Shown here: in pieces, positions 7,970-15,794 of the stretch
How the letters are laid out: each line of letters opens with the position of its first letter
How positions within the stretch are numbered: position 1 is the stretch's first letter
Assembly (NCBI GenBank): GCA_910584985.1
Contig: CAJUDJ010000019.1
Coordinates: 1-31,424, forward strand
Direction: 5' to 3'
DNA: 31,424 nt
From: an uncultured Eubacterium sp.
GTDB taxonomy: Bacteria; Bacillota; Clostridia; Oscillospirales; Acutalibacteraceae
Translations under genes and position numbers: made by a program
The notes under the pieces: model-generated
The model's database searches: none
What the model saw: only the letters and a program-made list of their open reading frames with translations
Told to the model about the DNA's origin: nothing

Positions 7970-9604
7970 ATGGGCTATAAAGAAAAATATCAGAACTGGC
8001 TTTCCTTTGCAGATGATCAAACAAAGGAAGAGCTTCTTTCCGTTCGGAATGACGAAAAAGAGATTGAGGACAGGTTTTATAAGGACCTTGCCTTCGGAAC
8101 AGGCGGACTGCGCGGCATTATGGGCGCAGGCTCAAACAGAATGAACAGATATACTGTGGGCAGGGCAACATACGGGCTTGCAAATTATCTGAAATCAAAA
8201 TTCAGCGGTGAAATTAAGGTTGCCGTTGCCTATGACAGCAGAAACAATTCTGCATATTTCGCAGGGATTTCAGCAGAAATATTTGCAAACTGCGGGTTTA
8301 AGGTTTTTCTTTATGACACACTTGTTCCCGTTCCCGTGCTTTCGTTTACAACAGCATATCTTGGATGCAATGCCGGTGTTATGATAACAGCTTCGCATAA
8401 TCCCAAGGAATATAACGGCTATAAGGTTTATGACAGCAGAGGCTGCCAGCTTTGCACGGAGGATGCGGAACAGGCTATCGGCTTTATAAATCAGATAGAG
8501 GCATATTCCGCAATTCCTTTTGGTAATGCTTCAAAGGAAAACATTACAATGATAGGCGAAAATGTGCTTTCTGCTTATCTTGCTGAATTGAAAAAGCAAA
8601 GTCTTTATGAAGAAAAGTCAGATTTGAAAATTGTTTATACACCGCTTCACGGCACAGGCAATGTTCCTGTAAGAAGAATGCTGCAAGGGATGAATGTTAC
8701 CGTTGTGAAGGAGCAGGAACTGCCTGACGGGAATTTTTCAACGGTAAGAAGTCCGAATCCTGAGGAAAAGGATGCTCTGCTGATTGCAATAGAAAAGGCA
8801 AAAGCGATCAATGCCGATATTGTTCTCGGAACCGATCCGGACTGTGACAGGGTTGGAATCGCTGTAAAGAACAGCAGCGGTGAGTATGTTCTGTTTACAG
8901 GCAATCAGACAGGTGCTCTTCTTGTTAAGTTTGTGCTGGATATGAAAAAAAGCCTGCTTAATCCGAAATCCACGCTTATAAAGACCATTGTAACCTCAGA
9001 GCTCGGTGCGGATATAGGCAGAAAATACGGCCTGCATATTGTGGAAACCTTAACAGGCTTTAAATATATAGGTGATAAAATAAATCAGTATGAGGACAGC
9101 GGAGAAAAGGAATTTGTTATCGGCTATGAGGAGTCCTACGGCTATCTTGTGGGGACGCATGCAAGAGATAAGGACGCTGTTGTTTCAGCTATGCTGATCT
9201 GCCAGATGGCGGCATGGTACAAAAACCACGGAAAAACGCTGACAGACGGACTGAATGAAATTTACAGCGAATACGGCTATTATCTGGATGCACTTGATTC
9301 CTTTGTTTTAAAAGGAAAAGACGGCACGGAGAAGATACAGAGCCTTATGTCTTTTTTCAGAAAGAAAGGAACGGCTCTTTTTGACGGCATTGAAAAAATA
9401 GTTGACTATGTGCAGGGCATAGACGATTTGCCAAAGGAAAATGTGCTGAAATACATATGGAAAGACGGTTCGTGGATGGCTGTAAGACCAAGCGGAACAG
9501 AGCCGAAGATAAAAGTGTATTACAGTGTTAAGGATGAAAGCAGGGAAAATGCAAAAAAACGCCTTGCAGATATAAAGAATATTATGCATGGTATTATTGA
9601 ATAA
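7970..9604 (+). CDS. Phosphoglucomutase/phosphomannomutase (alpha-D-phosphohexomutase)
   Basis: 544 residues; interconverts hexose 1-phosphate and 6-phosphate in the cytoplasm, linking catabolism to nucleotide-sugar synthesis. All four superfamily motifs are present: the phosphoserine loop TASHNP (S142), the metal loop DPDCDR (D289, D291, D293), the sugar-specificity loop GYEESYGY (from G385) and the phosphate-binding loop RPSGTEPK (R506-K513). Length and the N-terminal FGTGGLRGIMG match the PgcA-type enzymes of Firmicutes. Glucose versus mannose preference cannot be decided here, and many members use both. First gene of an operon leading into a NifU-like protein and an alpha-mannosidase, so a contribution to mannose 6-phosphate metabolism is possible but inferred. 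Confidence 0.93.
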   Translation: MGYKEKYQNWLSFADDQTKEELLSVRNDEKEIEDRFYKDLAFGTGGLRGIMGAGSNRMNRYTVGRATYGLANYLKSKFSGEIKVAVAYDSRNNSAYFAGISAEIFANCGFKVFLYDTLVPVPVLSFTTAYLGCNAGVMITASHNPKEYNGYKVYDSRGCQLCTEDAEQAIGFINQIEAYSAIPFGNASKENITMIGENVLSAYLAELKKQSLYEEKSDLKIVYTPLHGTGNVPVRRMLQGMNVTVVKEQELPDGNFSTVRSPNPEEKDALLIAIEKAKAINADIVLGTDPDCDRVGIAVKNSSGEYVLFTGNQTGALLVKFVLDMKKSLLNPKSTLIKTIVTSELGADIGRKYGLHIVETLTGFKYIGDKINQYEDSGEKEFVIGYEESYGYLVGTHARDKDAVVSAMLICQMAAWYKNHGKTLTDGLNEIYSEYGYYLDALDSFVLKGKDGTEKIQSLMSFFRKKGTALFDGIEKIVDYVQGIDDLPKENVLKYIWKDGSWMAVRPSGTEPKIKVYYSVKDESRENAKKRLADIKNIMHGIIE

Positions 9605-9617
9605 AAAGGAATGGCTT

Positions 9618-9851
9618 ATGGAAAAATATGTTTCAGAGGTGCTTCAGCCGAAGCTTCAGGGAGACGGTGGCTGGATTGAATTTGTTTCTTATGAAAACGG
9701 CATTCTTACCGTTATATTCAGGGGTGAATGTTCAAAATGCCTGATTCTTCACCGCTGCATTGAATGGATAGAGAGCGAAATTAAGCGGGATATGAAGAAA
9801 ACCGTTACGGTAAATGCAATAAGAAAAAAACCTTATTTTCAGGATGTTTAA
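9618..9851 (+). CDS. Small stand-alone NifU C-terminal-like protein
   Basis: 77 residues. The sequence follows the NifU C-terminal/Nfu fold from end to end: EVLQPKLQGDGGWIEFVSY, then GECSKC with the CxxC pair C38 and C41. In Nfu proteins this pair from two subunits holds a 4Fe-4S cluster for delivery to apo-enzymes. The segment after the CxxC (LILHRCIEWIESEI) is less typical than the Nfu consensus and adds a third cysteine, C47, so I call it NifU-like. Start 9618 is chosen because AAAGGA (9605-9610) lies 7 bases upstream; an in-frame ATG at 9588 overlaps the mutase gene and lacks a binding site. Twelve bases separate it from the mannosidase. Why an Fe-S carrier sits between two sugar enzymes is not clear. 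Confidence 0.75.
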   Translation: MEKYVSEVLQPKLQGDGGWIEFVSYENGILTVIFRGECSKCLILHRCIEWIESEIKRDMKKTVTVNAIRKKPYFQDV

Positions 9852-9863
9852 GGAGAGTAACAG

Positions 9864-12794
9864 ATGGCACATATAAAGGTTGTAAGGCGTTCCATGCGGC
9901 CCGAGGAATGGACGGATCTGCGTTTTGGATGGCTGAAACGGTATATATACAGCAGCAGGATGGAAATTGAAAATCTTTTTATCCGTGATGCACGCCAGGT
10001 GGCGGAAATGGAGTTTGAATATTATTCTGAAGATTACAGACCGCTGAATAAGGGCGATATGTATTTTACGCCTGACGGAACGGTGTTTATTCAGGCAGAT
10101 GTAGATATTCCGAAAGCACTTCAGGGAAAAGAACTTTGGTTTTCGCTGAAAACTGCCGCTGAAATCTGTGTTAAGGTAAACGGAAAATATATCGGCGGAA
10201 TAGATCCAAACCGTGAAAGAATGCTGCTTTCTCCTTATATTGACGATAAGAAAACCCTGCATTTTGAAATGACGGGTTATAACAGAAGCAAGCCGGATGA
10301 TGAAAGAAATCCGGAAAGTTTATCGGTTCGCGGCTGCCGCCAGATATTTGAGGGTGCCTATATATGCACGGTAAATCATCCGGTTCAGAATCTTGTGTGG
10401 GATTTTGAAGTTCTGCTTGATATTGCAAAAAGCGAACTTTTCAGCGAGGATTACAGAAGTTTTCTGAACAGAGAGCTTAACAATGCAATGAATCTGATTG
10501 ATTTTGACAGTGAAGAAATCAGCGGTGTTGAGGATGCACAGAGCTATCTTGATGCTGTTGTTTTTGCAAATGATAATTACAAAGGCAGCGGCGATGTTGC
10601 GCTTATTGCGCATTCCCATCTGGATATTGCATATTACTGGCGCAGAATACATGCAGTTCAGAAAAACTTAAGAACCGTGCTGATTCAGCTGCGCCTTATG
10701 GACAGATACCCTGATTTTAAATATACCCACACACAGCCCTATGTTTATGAAACGCTTGAAAAGTATTATCCCGATGTTTTTGATGAACTGAAGGAAAAGG
10801 TTGCAAACGGTCAGTTTGAGCCCGTGGGGGCAATGTATGTTGAGCCTGACTGTAATATTCCCTGTGCAGAAAGCCTTATCCGCCAGTGCCTTTACGGCCA
10901 GATGACTTATAAAAGAATGTTCGGCAGATTTGTGAATAATGCGTGGCTTCCCGATGTTTTCGGAAACAGCTGGATTCTGCCTCAGATTTTAAAGCAAAGC
11001 GGCGTGGATTATTTTGTTTCCAATAAAATGTCCACATGGAATGATACGAACCGTTTTCCGCATAATCATTTTATCTGGAAAGGAATAGACGGCACGGAAA
11101 TTTCAGCCTGTGTGCCGCCGACACACTTTATTACATGGAATATGCCAAGCCAGATTCAGGAAAACTGGGATGCTTATATTGATAAGGACACCGGCGGGCA
11201 AACGATGAATATGTTCGGCTACGGAGATGGCGGTTCAGGTTGCACGGAAGAAATGATTGAGCTGATGCACCGCTTTGAAAAGCTTTCCGTTATGCCGAAA
11301 TGCACGCATATGGGCGGTGCGGAATTTTTGGAGAAAAATCTTAAAGACAACGATAATCTTGAAGTGTGGGACGGTGAGCTTTACCTTGAAATGCACCGCG
11401 GCACTTTTACAACTAAAAGTGAACTGAAGCGCATAAACCGCCGCCTTGAAAATAAATTCAGAAATGCCGAAATGCTTTCTGTTTTAAGAGGTGAGGATAT
11501 TCACGAAAAAATAACAGCGCTTTATAAAAAGCTTCTTGTAAACCAGTTCCACGATATTCTGCCGGGCTCGCATATTCATCCTGTTTACGAAGATACAATG
11601 GCAGATTATAAGGAAATAGAGGCGGAGCTGGATAAGATTATCGGAACGGGCTCCAGATATTTCAATACGCTGAATTTCAGGCGCAGTGCGCTTACCTTTG
11701 TGCCGAACAGAAGCGGTACTTCAACAAGGTACGGGGTGAAAGGAAACTGGATTATTCCCGATATTCCTGCACTTTCTTCTGCTTGCCTGCGAAAGGCTTA
11801 TTTTAACGGAGAATGGATTGAAATAGGAGAAACGGTTGAAACACCTTATTATTCGGTTAAGTTCTGTGAGGACGGCTCGATTGCTTCACTTTATGATAAG
11901 GAGCTTGGCAGAGAATGGGCAGACGGTGATTTCAACAAGCTTAAAATCTATGAGGATTGCCCGGGAAATTATGATGCATGGGATATTCTGCCGAATTACA
12001 GAGATAAGCAGGCAAAAATTACGGTAACCAAGCCGCTTTCCCTTTTTGAAAAGGACAGGGAATGTGCTTCTTTTATCACAGAACTTAAAACAGAAAAATC
12101 AACATGGACAATGATTCTCCGCCTATTCAGAAGAAGCAGGGGTATAGAGGTTGAAAATATTGTTTTTTGGAATGATAAGCATAAGCTTGCAAAAGCCGAG
12201 TTCTGCTGCAATGTGCTTTCCAGAAAGGCACTCTGCGATACTTCGGCAGGTTTCATTGAAAGAGAAACACATAAAAACACAACCTGGCAGCAGGCCCGTT
12301 TTGAGGTCTGCCATCATAAATGGTGCGATTTATCCGAAACGAACGGCGGCATTGCACTGATTAATGACGGAAAATATGGTGTTGGCTTTGATAACAATAC
12401 AATCAGCCTCTCACTGCTGCGTGCAACCATCCGCCCGGATGTTACATCGGATATGGGAAAGCACAATTTTTGCTATATGATTATGCCGCATGCGGATAAT
12501 GCCGTTCAGGCAGAAATCAATGATATTGCTTATCAGTATAATGTTCCGCTTGTAAAATCAGATGCAGAATATACCGGCGAAACCTTTGAACCGCTTTATA
12601 TGCAGGCAATGAAAACCAGCGAGGACGGCAGCATGACCGTTATCCGCCTTTCGGAACAGAACGGCAGAAGGGGCACAATAGTGCTTGATAAAAGCGTTAA
12701 GCTTTTGAATATGCTGGAAGAGGTTCAGGGAGAAACAAGTGTGATTGCATATAAGCCGTTTGAAATACTGACAATAGGAATTGAAAAAGAATGA
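9864..12794 (+). CDS. GH38-family alpha-mannosidase
   Basis: 976 residues, typical for bacterial class II alpha-mannosidases, with no signal peptide, so it acts in the cytoplasm on imported mannosides. An N-terminal beta-rich domain (about 1-240) precedes the GH38 catalytic domain. Zinc ligands are expected in HSHLD (H252, D254) and NQFHD (H563), and the nucleophile is D364 in WLPDVFGNSW. The C-terminal 350 residues are the beta-sandwich region that helps shape the active site. The motif after the first metal site reads IAYYWRR where most family members have a Trp-Leu-Trp core, suggesting altered substrate fit. AAGGAGAG lies just upstream of the ATG. The stop overlaps the next start (ATGA). 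Co-transcribed with the phosphosugar mutase. Confidence 0.9.
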   Translation: MAHIKVVRRSMRPEEWTDLRFGWLKRYIYSSRMEIENLFIRDARQVAEMEFEYYSEDYRPLNKGDMYFTPDGTVFIQADVDIPKALQGKELWFSLKTAAEICVKVNGKYIGGIDPNRERMLLSPYIDDKKTLHFEMTGYNRSKPDDERNPESLSVRGCRQIFEGAYICTVNHPVQNLVWDFEVLLDIAKSELFSEDYRSFLNRELNNAMNLIDFDSEEISGVEDAQSYLDAVVFANDNYKGSGDVALIAHSHLDIAYYWRRIHAVQKNLRTVLIQLRLMDRYPDFKYTHTQPYVYETLEKYYPDVFDELKEKVANGQFEPVGAMYVEPDCNIPCAESLIRQCLYGQMTYKRMFGRFVNNAWLPDVFGNSWILPQILKQSGVDYFVSNKMSTWNDTNRFPHNHFIWKGIDGTEISACVPPTHFITWNMPSQIQENWDAYIDKDTGGQTMNMFGYGDGGSGCTEEMIELMHRFEKLSVMPKCTHMGGAEFLEKNLKDNDNLEVWDGELYLEMHRGTFTTKSELKRINRRLENKFRNAEMLSVLRGEDIHEKITALYKKLLVNQFHDILPGSHIHPVYEDTMADYKEIEAELDKIIGTGSRYFNTLNFRRSALTFVPNRSGTSTRYGVKGNWIIPDIPALSSACLRKAYFNGEWIEIGETVETPYYSVKFCEDGSIASLYDKELGREWADGDFNKLKIYEDCPGNYDAWDILPNYRDKQAKITVTKPLSLFEKDRECASFITELKTEKSTWTMILRLFRRSRGIEVENIVFWNDKHKLAKAEFCCNVLSRKALCDTSAGFIERETHKNTTWQQARFEVCHHKWCDLSETNGGIALINDGKYGVGFDNNTISLSLLRATIRPDVTSDMGKHNFCYMIMPHADNAVQAEINDIAYQYNVPLVKSDAEYTGETFEPLYMQAMKTSEDGSMTVIRLSEQNGRRGTIVLDKSVKLLNMLEEVQGETSVIAYKPFEILTIGIEKE

Positions 12795-13219
12795 AACTAT
12801 ATCAGATTGCCATTATTGCGGCAGCTGTTCTTTTGATGGGGCTGATTATTCTGCCTGTTTTTAACAGATGGCAGTTTAAAAGGCTTCCGGCAGATCAGCA
12901 GGTGCTTGCCATTATGAAGCAGGCCAAAAGGCTTGTTTTCTGGAAAAATATTTCTTCCGGCAGAACGGGAAATCTTTTTTATGTAAAAAACAAACGAAAA
13001 ATTCTTGTTTATCCATGGGTGCTCAGCCGGGACGGGAAAATGGTTATCACAAAGGAAAATCCGTTTGACCGTTGGGATTATCCCGAGGAAAAAGCGCCGC
13101 TTGATGAAGATGAGATAAAACAGGCAAGGGAGGAATTATACAGATTTTCCGAAAAGTCTGCCGTAAAAATCCTCTTTAATGACCCATTTAAACAGGAACA
13201 GGCAAAGCAGAAACCATAA
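12791..13219 (+). CDS. Hypothetical membrane-anchored protein
   Basis: 142 residues. One N-terminal hydrophobic helix (about 5-25: QIAIIAAAVLLMGLIILPVF) acts as an uncleaved anchor, followed by a basic cytoplasmic or external domain of about 115 residues with a KNKRKILVYPWVLSRDGK stretch and a charged C-terminus. I do not recognise the family. Translation is coupled to the mannosidase through the ATGA overlap at 12791-12794. The last 84 bases (13136-13219) also code, on the other strand, for the end of the CmpB-like gene. Confidence 0.65.
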   Translation: MKLYQIAIIAAAVLLMGLIILPVFNRWQFKRLPADQQVLAIMKQAKRLVFWKNISSGRTGNLFYVKNKRKILVYPWVLSRDGKMVITKENPFDRWDYPEEKAPLDEDEIKQAREELYRFSEKSAVKILFNDPFKQEQAKQKP

Positions 13220-13558
13220 AACCGTATAGGGCAGGCAAATCTGCCCCAGTAGGTTAAACGGCACATTTTGATAGTTCCACACATGCATATTGAAAACCGT
13301 GTTGAAAATAATGCCGAATATAAATTCAACTGCCGTAATCAACCCGGCACCAATAAGGCACTTCTTTATAAGAGGTGCCCTTTTCATTTGCGAGGCAATA
13401 TAAAATAAAAGCATCAGAATGATTCCGCCTGCAAAAAACATGCTGTAATGTGTTCTGCCGCGCCATAGCATTTCAAGTGTGCAGTAGCCCTGCCCGCCCA
13501 GCAGAAAAATAAATAAGTAATACTTTAAATAATCCATATTTGTATTATTTGCCTGCAT
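13136..13558 (-). CDS. CmpB-like putative ABC-transporter permease-type membrane protein
   Basis: 140 residues with four or five hydrophobic helices. The closing block WNYQNVPFNLLGQICLPYT followed by an aromatic/Leu-rich helix is the hallmark of the ABC_trans_CmpB (putative ABC transporter permease) family; many members are small, with unknown transport role. The Met at residue 8 (13537) is an alternative start; neither Met has a convincing ribosome binding site. It overlaps the 3' end of the plus-strand gene by 84 bases, so the two are convergent, and its 5' end is 28 bases from the divergent CCA-transferase gene. Confidence 0.7.
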   Translation of the reverse strand: MQANNTNMDYLKYYLFIFLLGGQGYCTLEMLWRGRTHYSMFFAGGIILMLLFYIASQMKRAPLIKKCLIGAGLITAVEFIFGIIFNTVFNMHVWNYQNVPFNLLGQICLPYTVLWFLLCLFLFKWVIKEDFYGRLFGKSV

Positions 13559-13586
13559 ATGTTAAAATATTAAAAGAGGTGGAAGA

Positions 13587-14912
13587 ATGAAACTGTCAGA
13601 TAATGCTGAGAAAATAATGAAACTTTTAGAGGAAAACGGCTTTCAGGCCTATGCGGTCGGCGGCTGTGTGCGTGATTATCTGCTGGGAAAGGCTTCGGCA
13701 GATATTGACATTGCTTCTTCTGCCGTTCCGAAGGAAGCTGAAGCAGTTCTGCAAAACCATGGAATTACGGTTGTTGAAACCGGAATCAGGCACGGCACGG
13801 TTACTGCTGTTATCGGCAGTGAGCAGTATGAAATTACAACTTTCAGAAAGGATGGGGATTATGCGGATAACCGCCGCCCTGAAAGTGTTGATTTTGTAAC
13901 CGATATCAAGGAAGATTTAAGCCGCCGTGATTTCACTGTCAATGCAATGGCTTACAGTCGAAAAGACGGAATTCTTGATTTGTTCGGCGGAAAACAGGAT
14001 ATTGAAAACCGAATTATCCGTGCAGTCGGAAATCCCGATCTACGGTTTAAGGAGGATGCACTCAGAATTATGAGGGCGCTGCGCTTTGCCTCTGTGCTCG
14101 GCTTTAAAATAGAGGAAGATACCGAAAAAGCAATCTTTGACAATAGGAATCTGCTTAAAAATATTGCAGGGGAAAGAATATTTGCCGAGCTCACAAAGCT
14201 TTTAACAGGTGACAATGTGCTTCAGGTGCTGGATGCGTACAGAGAAGTAATCGGCGTTATCATTCCCGAACTGAAGCCGGCATTCAGCTGTGCACAGAAT
14301 AATCCCTGGCATATATATACTGTTTATGGGCATATCATTCATGCCGTGGCTGCGGCGCCGAAGGATAAAATCATCCGCCTTGCAATGCTGCTGCACGATA
14401 TCGGCAAGCCGTCTGTTAAAACAACGGATGAACAGGGTATAGATCATTTCAGAACACATGCCTGTGCAGGATCAGAACTTGCAAAAAATGTGCTCAGGCG
14501 TTTCAAAGTAAGTAATGAGGTGTATGATAAGATTACAACGCTGATTTATTATCATCAGGCAGTGGAAAATGTGGATGAAATAAAAGTAAAGCGATGGCTG
14601 GCAAGAATAGGCGCAGATTACACAAAAGCTCTTTTTCAGGTGCGCACGGCAGATTTGCTTGCACATAACCCCGAAAAAATCGGCTATGAGGTCAAAAGAT
14701 TGAAAGAGCTTCAGGACGAGCTTGATGAAATTCTTGCAGCAGGCTGTGCCTTTAAAATATCCGATCTTGCCGTAAACGGAAACGATTTGCTGGAGCTTGG
14801 CTTTAAACAGGGAAAAGAAATCGGCGAACGGCTTAATACCGTGCTACAACTTGTTGTGGAGGATATGCTTGAAAATGATAAGAATAAAATAATTGCTTAC
14901 TTGACGAAATAG
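13587..14912 (+). CDS. cca: CCA-adding-type tRNA nucleotidyltransferase with HD domain
   Basis: 441 residues. Class II nucleotidyltransferase head with GGCVRD (25-30), catalytic DID (D39, D41), RRDFTVNAMAY (113-123) and the RIMRALRFA helix (160-168), followed by an HD phosphohydrolase domain with HDIGKP (H270, D271) and H288 in the HFRTHA segment. Such proteins add or repair the CCA end of tRNA; the HD domain gives phosphohydrolase activity in some bacteria. Members of this family can instead be A-adding or poly(A) polymerases, and sequence alone does not exclude this, though no second such gene is seen here. Start supported by AGAGGTGG at 13575-13582. Stop is TAG at 14910-14912. Confidence 0.9.
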   Translation: MKLSDNAEKIMKLLEENGFQAYAVGGCVRDYLLGKASADIDIASSAVPKEAEAVLQNHGITVVETGIRHGTVTAVIGSEQYEITTFRKDGDYADNRRPESVDFVTDIKEDLSRRDFTVNAMAYSRKDGILDLFGGKQDIENRIIRAVGNPDLRFKEDALRIMRALRFASVLGFKIEEDTEKAIFDNRNLLKNIAGERIFAELTKLLTGDNVLQVLDAYREVIGVIIPELKPAFSCAQNNPWHIYTVYGHIIHAVAAAPKDKIIRLAMLLHDIGKPSVKTTDEQGIDHFRTHACAGSELAKNVLRRFKVSNEVYDKITTLIYYHQAVENVDEIKVKRWLARIGADYTKALFQVRTADLLAHNPEKIGYEVKRLKELQDELDEILAAGCAFKISDLAVNGNDLLELGFKQGKEIGERLNTVLQLVVEDMLENDKNKIIAYLTK

Positions 14913-14922
14913 GTGTTTTTTG

Positions 14923-14951
14923 TTTACAAATTTGAATTTTTATGCTTTAAT
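14923..14951 (+). promoter_or_regulatory. Promoter of the surface-protein gene
   Basis: TTTACA (14923-14928), 17-base spacer, TTTAAT (14946-14951) with TGC extended -10. Start predicted near 14958, leader about 26 bases, with GGAGGATG at 14971-14978. Confidence 0.75.
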
Positions 14952-14983
14952 TAAATTATCAAATTGTTTTGGAGGATGTATTT

Positions 14984-15610
14984 ATGCAAAAAATACAGAA
15001 ATTATTAAGTGTATTGTTGGCAGTGATTATGCTGTTCGGCATAACGGCCGACTTTAGTATACAGTCCTTTGCTCAAGGTGAGGCACCGGGAAGCGTAGTG
15101 GCAGAAAAATCAGATTCACAGTATATGATTGGATCGAAAAAGGGTTTGACAGTTTATTGTAAATATTGTATTGCTGGTTTTACTGTTGCGGACCTTTCTT
15201 CTGGCAGAATTATGAAACCGTCAGAATCAGATTATAAAATGAATGAGGATAAGACCGTTTTAACATTAAAACCGTCTTGTCTTGATGGTTTAAAAGCAGG
15301 TGAATATATTGTATCTGTTTTTTATGACACAGAAGATGACGGCTATATTGATCAGCATACATTTCGTATTGTTGAACCCGAAAGAGAAACAACGACACAA
15401 ACAACTACCGTAACTTCAACAAAACCGACAACAGAAAATTCATCTACAACAACGGTTAGCAGTAGATCCGAGGTTAATACTGAAACCACTACAAAATCGC
15501 CTGCAACAGGTTATAACTATTTTTCAGAATTTGCATTTGTAATTGTAATTGCAGTATGTTTTGGATTGACAGCTTACCGTATGTCTTTAAAAAAGAAATG
15601 TGAAGAATAA
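14984..15610 (+). CDS. Secreted Thr-rich protein with sortase-like SPATG signal
   Basis: 208 residues. Residues 1-30 are a Sec signal peptide with a probable cut after SFA (before QGEAP). Residues 40-131 form a single beta-rich domain; the DYKMNEDKTVLTLKPSCLDG pattern resembles CBM_X2/Ig-like modules, though this is only a weak resemblance. Residues 134-171 are a Thr/Ser-rich spacer, suited to crossing the wall. The tail is SPATG (172-176), a hydrophobic helix (about 181-197) and KKK near the end, the three-part layout of a sortase substrate, with SPATG in place of LPXTG. Start ATG 14984 follows a strong GGAGG site. It has its own promoter and terminator. A simple membrane anchor is the alternative reading of the tail. 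Function unknown. Confidence 0.75.
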   Translation: MQKIQKLLSVLLAVIMLFGITADFSIQSFAQGEAPGSVVAEKSDSQYMIGSKKGLTVYCKYCIAGFTVADLSSGRIMKPSESDYKMNEDKTVLTLKPSCLDGLKAGEYIVSVFYDTEDDGYIDQHTFRIVEPERETTTQTTTVTSTKPTTENSSTTTVSSRSEVNTETTTKSPATGYNYFSEFAFVIVIAVCFGLTAYRMSLKKKCEE

Positions 15611-15627
15611 ATTGGATTTATATGACG

Positions 15628-15654
15628 GGGCGGATTTTATATCCGCCCTTCTTA
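15628..15654 (+). terminator. Terminator after the surface-protein gene
   Basis: GGGCGGAT (15628-15635) and ATCCGCCC (15641-15648) form a GC-rich stem around TTTAT, followed by TTCTTATTATTT. The T tract is broken by C and A, so efficiency may be partial. Confidence 0.7.
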
Positions 15655-15711
15655 TTATTTAATACAGTTGCAATTGTTTTTGCTGTTTAAAAATAATTCA
15701 TTTTTACGGTA

Positions 15712-15739
15712 TTGACAAATGGGAAATAAAGGCTATAAT
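15712..15739 (+). promoter_or_regulatory. Sigma-A promoter of htpG
   Basis: TTGACA (15712-15717), 16-base spacer, TATAAT (15734-15739). The expected start is near 15746, within the first arm of the CIRCE element, so HrcA bound there would block initiation. Confidence 0.88.
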
Positions 15740-15744
15740 AAGAA

Positions 15745-15771
15745 TTAGCACTCGAAGATACAGAGTGCTAA
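15745..15771. promoter_or_regulatory. CIRCE element (HrcA operator)
   Basis: TTAGCACTC (15745-15753), nine bases, GAGTGCTAA (15763-15771): an exact match to the CIRCE consensus. The symmetry continues outward for four more base pairs on each side (15741-15775). HrcA is the known repressor, inactivated when GroEL is titrated by unfolded protein. The element lies over the transcription start and 23 bases before the htpG start codon. Confidence 0.96.
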
Positions 15772-15794
15772 TTCTTGAAAAATAGGTGATTTTT

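Noticed and set aside
9588..9617. Earlier start for the NifU-like protein overlapping the mutase gene
   Set aside because: No binding site precedes it, whereas AAAGGA stands 7 bases before ATG 9618.
13540..13568. Promoter TTGTAT-17-TAAAAT just before the CCA-transferase gene
   Set aside because: The -35 matches only three of six bases and the start would fall on the ribosome binding site.
15786..15794. GTG start for htpG three codons upstream
   Set aside because: It lies within the ribosome binding sequence AGGTGAT; ATG 15795 matches the family start.
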